Below, in pieces: positions 28,558 through 36,470 of a stretch of DNA of 64,000 nt. Source of the DNA: Streptomyces durmitorensis. Lineage in GTDB: Bacteria; Actinomycetota; Actinomycetes; Streptomycetales; Streptomycetaceae. The position numbers were made by a program, and so were the translations under genes. The notes under the pieces are model-generated. The model saw nothing but the letters and a program-made list of their open reading frames with translations, was not told the origin of the DNA and ran no database searches. The DNA is taken from the NCBI RefSeq assembly GCF_023498005.1, contig NZ_CP097289.1, positions 7,068,001-7,132,000 on the forward strand, given 5' to 3'. Position 1 is the stretch's first letter; every line of letters starts with the position of its first letter.

Positions 28558-29505
28558 TCACTCCCAGTCCCACGCGATCCCCAGGATCCCGGCCCGCACC
28601 TGCGTCTCCACCAGGTGCACCGACCGATGGCTGCCGCTCAGCGTCAGCTCCTGGCGCCCGCCGCGCGGCGCGGCGGCCGAATGCTGGGTGAAGCGGTGGC
28701 AGCGTACGGGCAGCGCGGCCTCGTCGAAGCGCACCTGGAGCGCGTACTGCCCGCCCGCGAAGCTGAAGCCACGGAAGTACTCGGTGGCCGCCCCCGCCGT
28801 GCCGTCCTCGAAGCCGTAGCGGAACAGATGCGTGTCGCCCGCGCGCAGGCGCGCGTCGAACAGCAGCTCGGCGACGAGCACCCCCGTCTCGTGGTGCAGG
28901 CGCACGCGCCCCGTGCGGCAGTTCTCCAGGGCGTGCACGCCGATGCGCTCCGGTACGCAGCCGGGGTCGCCGCGGTAGATCGCGAGGTAGCGGTCCACGC
29001 CGTCCCGGTGGGCGCGCACGGCGTGCTGCGAGTCGCGGCCGAGCATCTCGCGGCGCCCGCCGATCCGCACCCGCTCGTGGTGGCCGACGGTGTGCAGGCC
29101 GCCGTCGAGCGGCGAACCGAGGTCGGTGATCAGCTCCTGGAGGACGTCGGACGCCTCCAGGAGGGAGCGGTAGGAGCGGGCGGCGGGGCGTTCGCAGTCG
29201 GGGTGGCCGGAGGGCTTGGCGAGGAGCCGGATCAGTGACTCCTCGGGGAGCTGGAGGATCTCCTCCAGGGCGCGCACGGCACGCAGCGACTCGGTGCGCT
29301 GGGGGCGCCGGGCACCCTGCTGCCAGTAACTCAGGCTCGTCACCCCGACGTTGACGCCCTGGCGCGCGAGATGATGCCGTACGCGTTGCAGGGGAAGGCG
29401 CCGTGCGGCGATCGCGGCCCGCAGCGCCACGTGGAAGGGACCGGTGCGCAGCGCGGCCTCCAGGTCCGCAGGCGCGCCGTCCGCGAGCTGTGTGCCGTGC
29501 CGCAT
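28558..29505 (-). CDS. XRE-like HTH regulator with large unknown C-terminal domain
   Basis: A 315-residue probable transcription factor. Residues around 25-90 contain a helix-turn-helix of XRE type (LPLQRVRHHLARQGVNVGVT, SLSYWQQGARRP) followed by a helical ALEEILQLPEESLIRLL. The remaining 220 residues, rich in beta-strand pattern and in His/Arg, match no family I can name. ATG at 29505 is chosen because AGAAGGG lies about 8 nt upstream; a longer start would run through the operator-like repeats. It is divergent from the secreted protease gene, and one copy of a repeated TTCACATC motif sits just upstream of its start, suggesting autoregulation. Confidence 0.72.
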   Translation of the reverse strand: MRHGTQLADGAPADLEAALRTGPFHVALRAAIAARRLPLQRVRHHLARQGVNVGVTSLSYWQQGARRPQRTESLRAVRALEEILQLPEESLIRLLAKPSGHPDCERPAARSYRSLLEASDVLQELITDLGSPLDGGLHTVGHHERVRIGGRREMLGRDSQHAVRAHRDGVDRYLAIYRGDPGCVPERIGVHALENCRTGRVRLHHETGVLVAELLFDARLRAGDTHLFRYGFEDGTAGAATEYFRGFSFAGGQYALQVRFDEAALPVRCHRFTQHSAAAPRGGRQELTLSGSHRSVHLVETQVRAGILGIAWDWE

Positions 29506-29526
29506 CGCAAGGCCCTTCTGTGAACA

Positions 29527-29603
29527 TTCACATCGGTCGTCCGGGCGTGCGCGCCGGTCGGGGCGGGCCACCAGGTGGGCGTACGAGGGGTGTTCACATC
29601 CGT
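29527..29603. promoter_or_regulatory. Repeated TTCACATC operator-like sites between regulator and protease
   Basis: TTCACATCGGT at 29527-29537 and TTCACATCCGT at 29593-29603 are direct repeats 66 bp apart. The first is part of a palindrome TGTGAACATTCACA (29519-29532). A third partial copy (GTTCACGG) follows near 29612. Their position between divergent genes suggests the regulator's own operators. Confidence 0.45.
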
Positions 29604-29732
29604 ACGCCGCCGTTCACGGCCCAAGTAATCCCGCATTGAACCTTGTTGACCCGTACCCGACAACACTCGATGCTCAATCGCAGCGTCCGGACGCGCTCCT
29701 CCACCCCTCACCCCCCGCTTGGGAGGAACGCG

Positions 29733-30377
29733 ATGCGCCAACGAATCAGCAGATACAGCGGACGCAGACGTCTGTCCGCGCTCGCCGTGGTGGCAGCGGC
29801 CCTGGTGGCCGCACCGGCGGCCACGGCCACGGCCGCCCCCGACAGCCCTCCGTCCGCCTCCGCGCCGGGCACCGGCACCGACGCCCCTTCTCTCCTGGCC
29901 GCCAAGCGGCTGAACATCACGATGCAGGCCCAGCAGAAGACCAACTGGTGCTGGGCCGCGGCCGGGAACACGATCGCCACCTTCTACGGCAAGAACTACA
30001 GCCAGAACCAGTTCTGCAACGCGGCCTTCGGGCGGGGCCAGAACACCGAGTGCCCCAACTCGCAGGCCACGCTCGGCGACGTCCAGAACGGCCTGGACTG
30101 GGCGGGCATCAGCGCCGGTTCGTACGTCAGCGGCTGGCTGCGCTACCCGACCGTGCAGGCCGAGATCAATGCGGGCCGCCCGGTCGAGACCCGCATCCAG
30201 TGGTCGAACGGCGGCGGTCACATGCACGTCCTCTACGGGTACGACGATGCGAGCAGCTGGGTCTACTGGGGCGATCCGTGGCCGTCGAACGACCGCTACA
30301 ACTGGGCCTCGCACAGCTGGTACGTCAACAACAACACCTTCTCCTGGACCCACTCGCTGTACCGGATCGGGGCGTGA
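29733..30377 (+). CDS. Secreted papain-like (C39_2-type) cysteine protease
   Basis: A 214-residue exported protease. Signal peptide: RRRLSALAVVAAALVAAPAA with cleavage near ATATAA-PD. The mature part has the papain-like signature QQKTNWCWAAAGNTIATFYG with nucleophile Cys73; the catalytic His is in GGGHMHVLYGY (His163 or His165) and Asp181 in GDPWPSND completes the triad. Extra cysteines (FCNAA, ECPNS) may form a disulfide. The family includes secreted bacterial enzymes that may be self-activating; targets are unknown. GGGAGGA precedes the ATG. The next gene starts 5 bp after its stop, so the two form an operon. Confidence 0.88.
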   Translation: MRQRISRYSGRRRLSALAVVAAALVAAPAATATAAPDSPPSASAPGTGTDAPSLLAAKRLNITMQAQQKTNWCWAAAGNTIATFYGKNYSQNQFCNAAFGRGQNTECPNSQATLGDVQNGLDWAGISAGSYVSGWLRYPTVQAEINAGRPVETRIQWSNGGGHMHVLYGYDDASSWVYWGDPWPSNDRYNWASHSWYVNNNTFSWTHSLYRIGA

Positions 30378-30382
30378 GCGCG

Positions 30383-31183
30383 ATGAACCGTCACCTTCCC
30401 CGCCCTCTGCTGAGGGCGGCGCTCGCCGGCTCCGCCGCCACCCTGCTGCTCGGCCTCGCCGCGCCGCACGCGGGCGCGGACTCCGGGCCCTCGGACGCCT
30501 CGCTCGAAGCGGCTCACGATGCCGCGGCCGCCCCCAGGACCCTCGACACGCTCTCCCGCTTCTTCGCACGGGAGGGGGCGGTCAGCAGGGCCGCGGCGGA
30601 CCCGCGCGTGCAGGGCGCCGACGCCGTTCCCGTGCGCTACCTCTCCCCGGAGTTCGTCGCCGGAAAGAAGGGCGCGCCGATCGCCCGCGTCGAGTTCCTG
30701 GCCAGCAAGGCGGTCTCCTCCGACGGACAGGAGGCCTCCTTGTGGACGGTGAAGCAGGGCGGCTCCTGGCAGGTCGTGAACATCGCCACCGGGGACGACG
30801 AGACGCACTACGCGCGCGTGGGCGCCGACAAGCTCCCCGGGGGCACCGTTTTCCACGAGCCGCAGATCAACGCCTGGTACGTGCAGGGGCGGGGGCGGGT
30901 GCTGCCGCTCGACGCCGACGCGGTGCGTGCCGTCGGCTCGGGCGGGGCCTCGGTCGCCGCCTATCAGAAGCGGGTGCACGCCGCGTACGCCGACAAGCTG
31001 CCCGGCTCGGCGTACGCGAAGTCCGGCAAGGCGGGGGGCTTCGCCCCGAAGGAGCGGGCCTCTGAACCGTCCCCCGAAGGCCCCGTCACGGTCGCCTCCT
31101 CCGTGGCCGGAGCGGGGGCCCTGCTCGCCCTCGGCCTCTCCGGGGTGGCCGTCCGGCGACGTCGCGCCCGGCAGCACGGCTGA
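30383..31183 (+). CDS. Secreted, C-terminally membrane-anchored protein of unknown function
   Basis: A 266-residue protein with an N-terminal signal peptide (LLRAALAGSAATLLLGLAA, cleavage near HAGA-DS), an extracytoplasmic domain of about 190 residues, and a C-terminal helix SVAGAGALLALGLSGVAV followed by RRRRAR, a type I anchor. There is no LPXTG-type sorting motif. The domain (VEFLASKAVSSDGQEASLWT, GGSWQVVNIATGDDE, GTVFHEPQINAWYVQGRGRV) looks beta-rich and matches no family I know. It is 5 bp behind the C39-like protease gene, so it may be that enzyme's membrane partner, substrate or inhibitor. ATG at 30383 used; an overlapping GTG at 30374 is possible. Confidence 0.75.
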   Translation: MNRHLPRPLLRAALAGSAATLLLGLAAPHAGADSGPSDASLEAAHDAAAAPRTLDTLSRFFAREGAVSRAAADPRVQGADAVPVRYLSPEFVAGKKGAPIARVEFLASKAVSSDGQEASLWTVKQGGSWQVVNIATGDDETHYARVGADKLPGGTVFHEPQINAWYVQGRGRVLPLDADAVRAVGSGGASVAAYQKRVHAAYADKLPGSAYAKSGKAGGFAPKERASEPSPEGPVTVASSVAGAGALLALGLSGVAVRRRRARQHG

Positions 31184-31186
31184 CCT

Positions 31187-31242
31187 GCCCCGGCCTCCGG
31201 CCGGGGCTTCCCCACCCACCCGCCCTTCAGGGCGGGTGGGCT
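31187..31242 (+). terminator. Double hairpin terminator after the protease pair
   Basis: Two adjacent stems: 31187-31195 with 31201-31209 (9 bp), and 31217-31228 with 31231-31242 (11-12 bp, tight loop). They begin just after the stop at 31183. Confidence 0.75.
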
Positions 31243-31318
31243 CAAGGGCGGGGGAGGGAGAGCGGGTGCCCCAGGCGCTGGGTCTGGAGGGAGAGCGGCG
31301 GCCCCCTCCGAGCCCTGA

Positions 31319-31341
31319 CTGTCAGCCCCCGCCAGTAGGGT
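31319..31341 (+). promoter_or_regulatory. Probable damage-type promoter of the uvrC operon
   Basis: CTGTCAGCC at 31319-31327, an 8-nt spacer, TAGGGT at 31336-31341, then 7 nt to the ATG. Six of nine bases match TTGTCAGTG; spacer, -10 and distance to ATG match ogt and uvrB exactly. Confidence 0.65.
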
Positions 31342-31348
31342 GTGGAGC

Positions 31349-33397
31349 ATGGCAGACCCCTCCAGCTACCGCCCCAAGCCGGGACAGATCCCCGACTCGC
31401 CGGGGGTCTATCGGTTCCGCGACGAACACCGCCGGGTGATCTACGTCGGCAAGGCGAAAAGCCTCCGCCAGCGCCTGGCCAGCTACTTCCAGGACCTGTC
31501 GAACCTGCACCCGCGCACCGCCACGATGGTGACGACGGCCGCCTCCGTCGAGTGGACCGTGGTCTCCACCGAGGTCGAGGCGCTGCAGCTCGAATACTCC
31601 TGGATCAAGGAGTACGACCCCCGGTTCAACGTCAAGTACCGCGACGACAAGAGCTATCCGTACCTCGCGGTGACGATGAACGAGGAGTTCCCGCGCGTGC
31701 AGGTGATGCGCGGCCACAAGAAGAAGGGCGTCCGCTACTTCGGCCCGTACGGCCACGCGTGGGCGATCCGCGACACCGTGGACCTCCTCCTGCGGGTCTT
31801 CCCCGTCCGCACCTGCTCGGCCGGCGTCTTCAAGAACGCCGAGCGCACCGGCCGTCCCTGCCTCCTCGGCTACATCGGCAAGTGCGCGGCGCCCTGCGTG
31901 GAGCGGGTCTCCCCACAGGAGCACCGCGAACTGGCCGAGGACTTCTGCGAGTTCATGACGGGGCGCACGGGTGCGTACATCCGCCGCATCGAGCGGCAGA
32001 TGGCGGACGCCGCGGAGGACATGGAGTACGAGAAGGCGGCCCGTCTGCGGGACGACATCGGCGCCCTCAAGAAGGCCATGGAGAAGAGCGCCGTCGTCCT
32101 CGCCGACGCCACGGACGCCGACCTGATCGCGCTGGCCGAGGACGAGCTGGAGGCGGCCGTCCAGATCTTCCACGTCCGCGGCGGCCGCGTGCGCGGTCAG
32201 CGCGGCTGGGTCACCGACAAGGTCGAGGCGGTCACCAGCGGCGACCTCGTCGAGCACGCGCTCCAGCAGCTCTACGGAGAGGAGAGCGGGGACTCCGTAC
32301 CGAAGGAAGTCCTCGTTCCCGCGCTGCCCGAGCCCATAGAGCCCGTCCAGGAGTGGCTCACCGAGCGCCGCGGTTCGAACGTCTCGCTGCGCATCCCGCA
32401 GCGCGGCGACAAGAAGGCGCTCATGGAGACCGTGGCGCGCAACGCCCAGCAGTCGCTCGTCCTGCACAAGACCAAGCGCGCATCCGACCTGACGACCCGC
32501 TCCCGCGCCCTGGAGGAGATCGCCGAGGCGCTCGAACTGGACAGCGCCCCGCTGCGCATCGAGTGCTACGACATCTCGCATCTCCAGGGTGACGACGTCG
32601 TGGCCTCGATGGTCGTGTTCGAGGACGGCCTCGCACGCAAGAGCGAGTACAGGCGCTTCCAGATCAAGGGCTTCGAGGGCCAGGACGACGTCCGCTCCAT
32701 GCACGAGGTGCTCACGCGCCGCTTCAAGCGCTACCTCTCCGACAAGGAGAAGACGGGGGAGTGGGACCCCGACGGCGCGGAGGAGAGCCTCACCGAGGAG
32801 GACGGCCGCCCCAAGCGCTTCGCCTACCCGCCCCAGCTCGTCGTGGTGGACGGCGGCCAGCCGCAGGTCGCGGCCGCCCAGCGGGCGCTTGACGAGCTCG
32901 GCATCGACGACATCGCGGTGTGCGGCCTGGCCAAGCGCCTCGAAGAGGTCTGGGTGCCGGGCGACGACGACCCGGTGATCCTGCCGCGCACCAGCGAAGG
33001 CCTGTACCTTCTCCAGCGGGTGCGCGACGAGGCGCACCGCTTCGCGATCACGTACCAGCGGGCCAAGCGGGCCAAGCGCTTCAAGGCCGGACCGCTGGAC
33101 GCCGTGCCCGGCCTGGGCGACGCGCGCAAGCAGACGCTGATCAAGCACTTCGGTTCGGTGAAGAAGCTGCGATCCGCGACAATCGACCAGATCTGCGAGG
33201 TTCCGGGCATAGGCCGCAAGACGGCCGAGGCGATCGTCGTGGCCCTGGCCGCCGCGGCACCCGTGGCGCCCGCCGTGAACACGGCGACCGGAGAGATCAT
33301 TGAAGACGAGGAGCCCGCACGCGCGGGATCCTCCAGCGATGGCGAGGAGCCCGTGTCCGCGGGCACCTCAGAGGAACGACGGGGGCAGGAGACATGA
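31349..33397 (+). CDS. uvrC: Excinuclease ABC subunit C
   Basis: A 682-residue nuclease making both incisions in nucleotide excision repair. The N-terminal GIY-YIG domain reads [20 protein letters not shown]. The UVR motif that binds UvrB is at [20 protein letters not shown]. The RNase H-like 3' half contains [20 protein letters not shown] and [16 protein letters not shown], and a helix-hairpin-helix pair closes the core ([34 protein letters not shown]). A repeat-like acidic tail [19 protein letters not shown] is unusual. ATG at 31349 fits a leaderless start. The stop overlaps rapZ (ATGA), so uvrC leads the rapZ-yvcK-whiA operon. Confidence 0.97.
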   Translation: MADPSSYRPKPGQIPDSPGVYRFRDEHRRVIYVGKAKSLRQRLASYFQDLSNLHPRTATMVTTAASVEWTVVSTEVEALQLEYSWIKEYDPRFNVKYRDDKSYPYLAVTMNEEFPRVQVMRGHKKKGVRYFGPYGHAWAIRDTVDLLLRVFPVRTCSAGVFKNAERTGRPCLLGYIGKCAAPCVERVSPQEHRELAEDFCEFMTGRTGAYIRRIERQMADAAEDMEYEKAARLRDDIGALKKAMEKSAVVLADATDADLIALAEDELEAAVQIFHVRGGRVRGQRGWVTDKVEAVTSGDLVEHALQQLYGEESGDSVPKEVLVPALPEPIEPVQEWLTERRGSNVSLRIPQRGDKKALMETVARNAQQSLVLHKTKRASDLTTRSRALEEIAEALELDSAPLRIECYDISHLQGDDVVASMVVFEDGLARKSEYRRFQIKGFEGQDDVRSMHEVLTRRFKRYLSDKEKTGEWDPDGAEESLTEEDGRPKRFAYPPQLVVVDGGQPQVAAAQRALDELGIDDIAVCGLAKRLEEVWVPGDDDPVILPRTSEGLYLLQRVRDEAHRFAITYQRAKRAKRFKAGPLDAVPGLGDARKQTLIKHFGSVKKLRSATIDQICEVPGIGRKTAEAIVVALAAAAPVAPAVNTATGEIIEDEEPARAGSSSDGEEPVSAGTSEERRGQET

Positions 33398-34326
33398 CCG
33401 AGCACGACGAAGGCGGCGAGCAAGTGAGTACGGGCACGACCATCACGCCAGGTGAGACCGGAGAAGTGGTCCCCGAGCTGGTGATCATCTCCGGCATGTC
33501 GGGAGCCGGACGCAGCACCGCGGCGAAGTGTCTTGAGGACCTCGGCTGGTTCGTCGTCGACAACCTGCCGCCCGCGCTGATCCCCACCATGGTGGAGCTC
33601 GGCGCCCGCTCGCAGGGGAACGTCGCCCGCATCGCGGTCGTCGTCGACGTGCGAGGCCGCCGCTTCTTCGACAATCTGCGCCAGTCCCTCGCGGACCTGG
33701 AGGCCAAGCACGTCACCCGGCGGATCGTCTTCCTGGAGTCCTCGGACGACGCCCTGGTGCGCCGCTTCGAGTCCGTCCGCCGCCCGCACCCGCTGCAGGG
33801 CGACGGCCGCATCGTCGACGGCATCGCGGCCGAGCGCGAGCTCCTGCGCGAGCTGCGCGGCGACGCCGACCTGGTGATCGACACGTCCAGCCTGAACGTG
33901 CACGAGCTGCGCGCCAAGATGGACGCCTCCTTCGCGGGCGAGGAGGAGCCGGAGCTGCGGGCCACCGTCATGTCCTTCGGCTTCAAGTACGGCCTGCCGG
34001 TCGACGCGGACCTCGTCGTGGACATGCGCTTTTTGCCCAACCCCCACTGGGTCCCGGAGCTGCGCCAGTACACCGGGCTCAACGAAGAGGTGTCGGCGTA
34101 CGTCTTCAACCAGCCGGGGGCCAAGGAGTTCCTCGACCGGTACGCCGAACTGCTCCAGCTCATCGCCGCGGGCTACCGCCGCGAGGGCAAGCGTTACGTG
34201 ACGATCGCGGTCGGCTGCACGGGCGGCAAGCACCGCTCCGTCGCCATGTCGGAGAAGCTCGCGGCGCGCCTCGTGTCCGAGGGTGTCGAGACCGTCCTCG
34301 TCCATCGGGACATGGGGCGAGAGTGA
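33394..34326 (+). CDS. rapZ: RNase adapter / nucleotide-binding protein RapZ (YvcJ)
   Basis: A 310-residue P-loop protein. Walker A is GMSGAGRST, the N-terminal kinase-like half includes [14 protein letters not shown] and [20 protein letters not shown], and the conserved C-terminal domain has [33 protein letters not shown] and [10 protein letters not shown]. In enteric bacteria RapZ guides RNase E to the small RNA GlmZ; in Gram-positives YvcJ binds GTP and its RNA role is less clear. It has a 40-residue extension at the N-terminus. It overlaps uvrC by 4 bp and yvcK by 4 bp, the conserved uvrC-rapZ-yvcK-whiA order of actinobacteria. Confidence 0.95.
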   Translation: MTEHDEGGEQVSTGTTITPGETGEVVPELVIISGMSGAGRSTAAKCLEDLGWFVVDNLPPALIPTMVELGARSQGNVARIAVVVDVRGRRFFDNLRQSLADLEAKHVTRRIVFLESSDDALVRRFESVRRPHPLQGDGRIVDGIAAERELLRELRGDADLVIDTSSLNVHELRAKMDASFAGEEEPELRATVMSFGFKYGLPVDADLVVDMRFLPNPHWVPELRQYTGLNEEVSAYVFNQPGAKEFLDRYAELLQLIAAGYRREGKRYVTIAVGCTGGKHRSVAMSEKLAARLVSEGVETVLVHRDMGRE

Positions 34327-35330
34327 AATCCTCCCTGCGGCTGAACCGCCTGGGCCGCAAGCGGGGCGCACAGCCCAAGGTCGTGGCGCTCGGCGGCGGG
34401 ATGGGCCTGTCCGCGTCACTGGCCGGGCTGCGCCGCATCACCGGTGACCTCACCGCCGTGGTCACCGTCGCCGACGACGGCGGCTCCAGCGGGCGGCTCC
34501 GTGACGAACTGGGCGTCCTTCCGCCCGGCGACCTGCGCAAGGCGCTCGCCGCCCTGTGCGGGGACGACGACTGGGGCCAGACCTGGGCCCGCGTCATCCA
34601 GCACCGCTTCCAGTCCAAGGGCGACCTGCACGAGCACGCGGTCGGCAATCTGCTGATCGTCGCCCTGTGGGAGCAGCTCGGCGACCACGTCCAGGCCCTC
34701 GACCTGGTCGGCAAGCTGCTCGGCGCGCACGGCCGCGTGCTGCCCATGTCCGCGGTCCCGCTGGAGCTCCAGGCCCTGGTCAAGGGGCACGACCCGCAGC
34801 GCCCTGAGGACGTGGACACGGTGCGCGGGCAGGCCACGGTGGCGCTCACCCCGGGTGAGGTGCAGTCCGTGCACCTGGTTCCGCACGACCCGCCGGCCGT
34901 CCCCGAAGCGGTCGCCGCCGTGCTCGACGCGGACTGGGTGGTGCTCGGCCCCGGCTCCTGGTTCTCCTCGGTGATCCCCCATCTGCTGGTCCCCGAACTG
35001 CTCGACGCGCTCATCCAGACGAAGGCCCGCAGGGTCCTCTCGCTCAACCTCGCGCCACAACCCGGTGAAACCGATGGGTTCTCTCCGCAGCGTCATTTGG
35101 AGGTTTTGGCCCGACACGCCCCTAAACTCGCCCTGGACGTGGTGCTGGCCGACGACGCCGCCGTGCCCGACCGTGAGTCACTCACCGATGCCGCCAAGCG
35201 GCTCGGCGCCACGGTCGAGCTGGCGCCGGTGGCCAGGCACGATGGCACTCCGAGGCACGATCCGGAGCTCCTGGCCACCGCGTACGACCGTATTTTTCGG
35301 ATGCATGGAAGGATCGGCCCATGGCGATGA
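34323..35330 (+). CDS. yvcK: Gluconeogenesis factor family protein (YvcK/CuvA)
   Basis: A 335-residue cytoplasmic protein of the CofD/YvcK superfamily, which binds UDP-sugars in Gram-positive bacteria and influences carbon balance and cell-wall synthesis. Signature: [62 protein letters not shown] and [19 protein letters not shown] at 34323 overlaps the rapZ stop (GTGA) and the end overlaps whiA by 10 bp, so translation is coupled through the operon. A basic N-terminus ([16 protein letters not shown]) precedes the fold. The enzymatic reaction, if any, is unknown. Confidence 0.95.
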   Translation: MKSSLRLNRLGRKRGAQPKVVALGGGMGLSASLAGLRRITGDLTAVVTVADDGGSSGRLRDELGVLPPGDLRKALAALCGDDDWGQTWARVIQHRFQSKGDLHEHAVGNLLIVALWEQLGDHVQALDLVGKLLGAHGRVLPMSAVPLELQALVKGHDPQRPEDVDTVRGQATVALTPGEVQSVHLVPHDPPAVPEAVAAVLDADWVVLGPGSWFSSVIPHLLVPELLDALIQTKARRVLSLNLAPQPGETDGFSPQRHLEVLARHAPKLALDVVLADDAAVPDRESLTDAAKRLGATVELAPVARHDGTPRHDPELLATAYDRIFRMHGRIGPWR

Positions 35331-36310
35331 CGGCAGCGGTGAAGGACGAAATCTCCCGGCTTCCCGTCACCCGGACCTGCTGCAGGAAGGCAGAGGTCTC
35401 GGCCATCCTGCGGTTCGCGGGCGGCCTTCACCTGGTGAGCGGCCGCATCGTGATCGAGGCGGAGCTGGACACGGCGATGGCCGCGCGGCGGCTGAAGCGG
35501 GACATTCTTGAGATTTTCGGGCACAGCTCGGAGCTGATCGTGATGGCTCCCGGCGGCCTGCGGCGCGGCTCGCGCTACGTCGTACGGGTGGTGGCGGGCG
35601 GCGACCAGCTGGCCCGGCAGACGGGCCTGGTGGACGGCCGTGGCCGCCCGATCAGAGGACTGCCGCCCCAGGTGGTCTCGGGGGCCACCTGTGACGCCGA
35701 GGCGGCGTGGCGCGGGGCCTTCCTCGCGCACGGCTCGCTGACCGAGCCGGGGCGCTCCTCCTCTCTTGAGGTGACCTGCCCGGGCCCGGAGGCGGCGCTC
35801 GCCCTGGTCGGCGCCGCGCGCAGGCTGCAGATCGCGGCCAAGGCCCGTGAGGTGCGCGGCGTGGACCGCGTCGTCGTCCGGGACGGCGACGCGATCGGCG
35901 CCCTGCTCACGCGGCTCGGCGCCCACGAGTCCGTGCTCGCCTGGGAAGAGCGGCGGATGCGCCGCGAGGTGCGCGCCACCGCCAACCGCCTGGCCAACTT
36001 CGACGACGCGAACCTGCGCCGCTCGGCCCGCGCGGCCGTCGCCGCGGGCGCCCGTGTGCAGCGCGCCCTGGAGATCCTCGGCGACGAGGTCCCCGAGCAC
36101 CTCGCGGCGGCCGGACGGCTGCGCATGGAGCACAAGCAGGCCTCCCTGGAGGAGCTGGGCGCGCTCGCCGAGCCGGTCCTGACGAAGGACGCGGTCGCGG
36201 GCCGTATCCGCCGGCTGCTCGCCATGGCGGACAAGCGGGCGCAGGACATGGGGATTCCGGGCACGGAGTCCAACCTGAGCGAGGAGCTCGCCGACAACAT
36301 GGCGGTCTGA
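35321..36310 (+). CDS. whiA: Sporulation transcription regulator WhiA
   Basis: A 329-residue developmental regulator which, with WhiB, turns on division and sporulation genes in Streptomyces aerial hyphae. The N-terminal half is the degenerate LAGLIDADG homing-endonuclease-like fold ([53 protein letters not shown]); the C-terminal HTH contains [20 protein letters not shown] followed by the tip [11 protein letters not shown]. It starts 10 bp inside yvcK with GGAAGGA upstream. Its transcription probably depends partly on the uvrC promoter; an internal promoter is known for whiA in related species and cannot be excluded. Confidence 0.97.
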   Translation: MAMTAAVKDEISRLPVTRTCCRKAEVSAILRFAGGLHLVSGRIVIEAELDTAMAARRLKRDILEIFGHSSELIVMAPGGLRRGSRYVVRVVAGGDQLARQTGLVDGRGRPIRGLPPQVVSGATCDAEAAWRGAFLAHGSLTEPGRSSSLEVTCPGPEAALALVGAARRLQIAAKAREVRGVDRVVVRDGDAIGALLTRLGAHESVLAWEERRMRREVRATANRLANFDDANLRRSARAAVAAGARVQRALEILGDEVPEHLAAAGRLRMEHKQASLEELGALAEPVLTKDAVAGRIRRLLAMADKRAQDMGIPGTESNLSEELADNMAV

Positions 36311-36330
36311 CCGCCGTCGTACGTCACGCA

Positions 36331-36366
36331 AGCCGTCGGGGCCGCTGAGGCCCCGACGGCTTCTTT
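36331..36366 (+). terminator. Terminator of the uvrC-whiA operon
   Basis: Perfect 13-bp stem (36331-36343 with 36349-36361), loop GCTGA, then TCTTT. It begins 21 bp after the whiA stop. Confidence 0.92.
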
Positions 36367-36470
36367 GCGTCCCTTTCCGCCTCGGCCTTCACGCCATATT
36401 GACATGATCATGAAGTGTCACGAGCCTGGCGTTCGCGCACAAATGTGCCGGACAACCGCAAGGGGGGCTC

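Noticed and set aside
31085..31183. Sortase anchor at the C-terminus of the protein at 30383.
   Set aside because: The helix and basic tail are present but there is no LPXTG or LAXTG motif before the helix.
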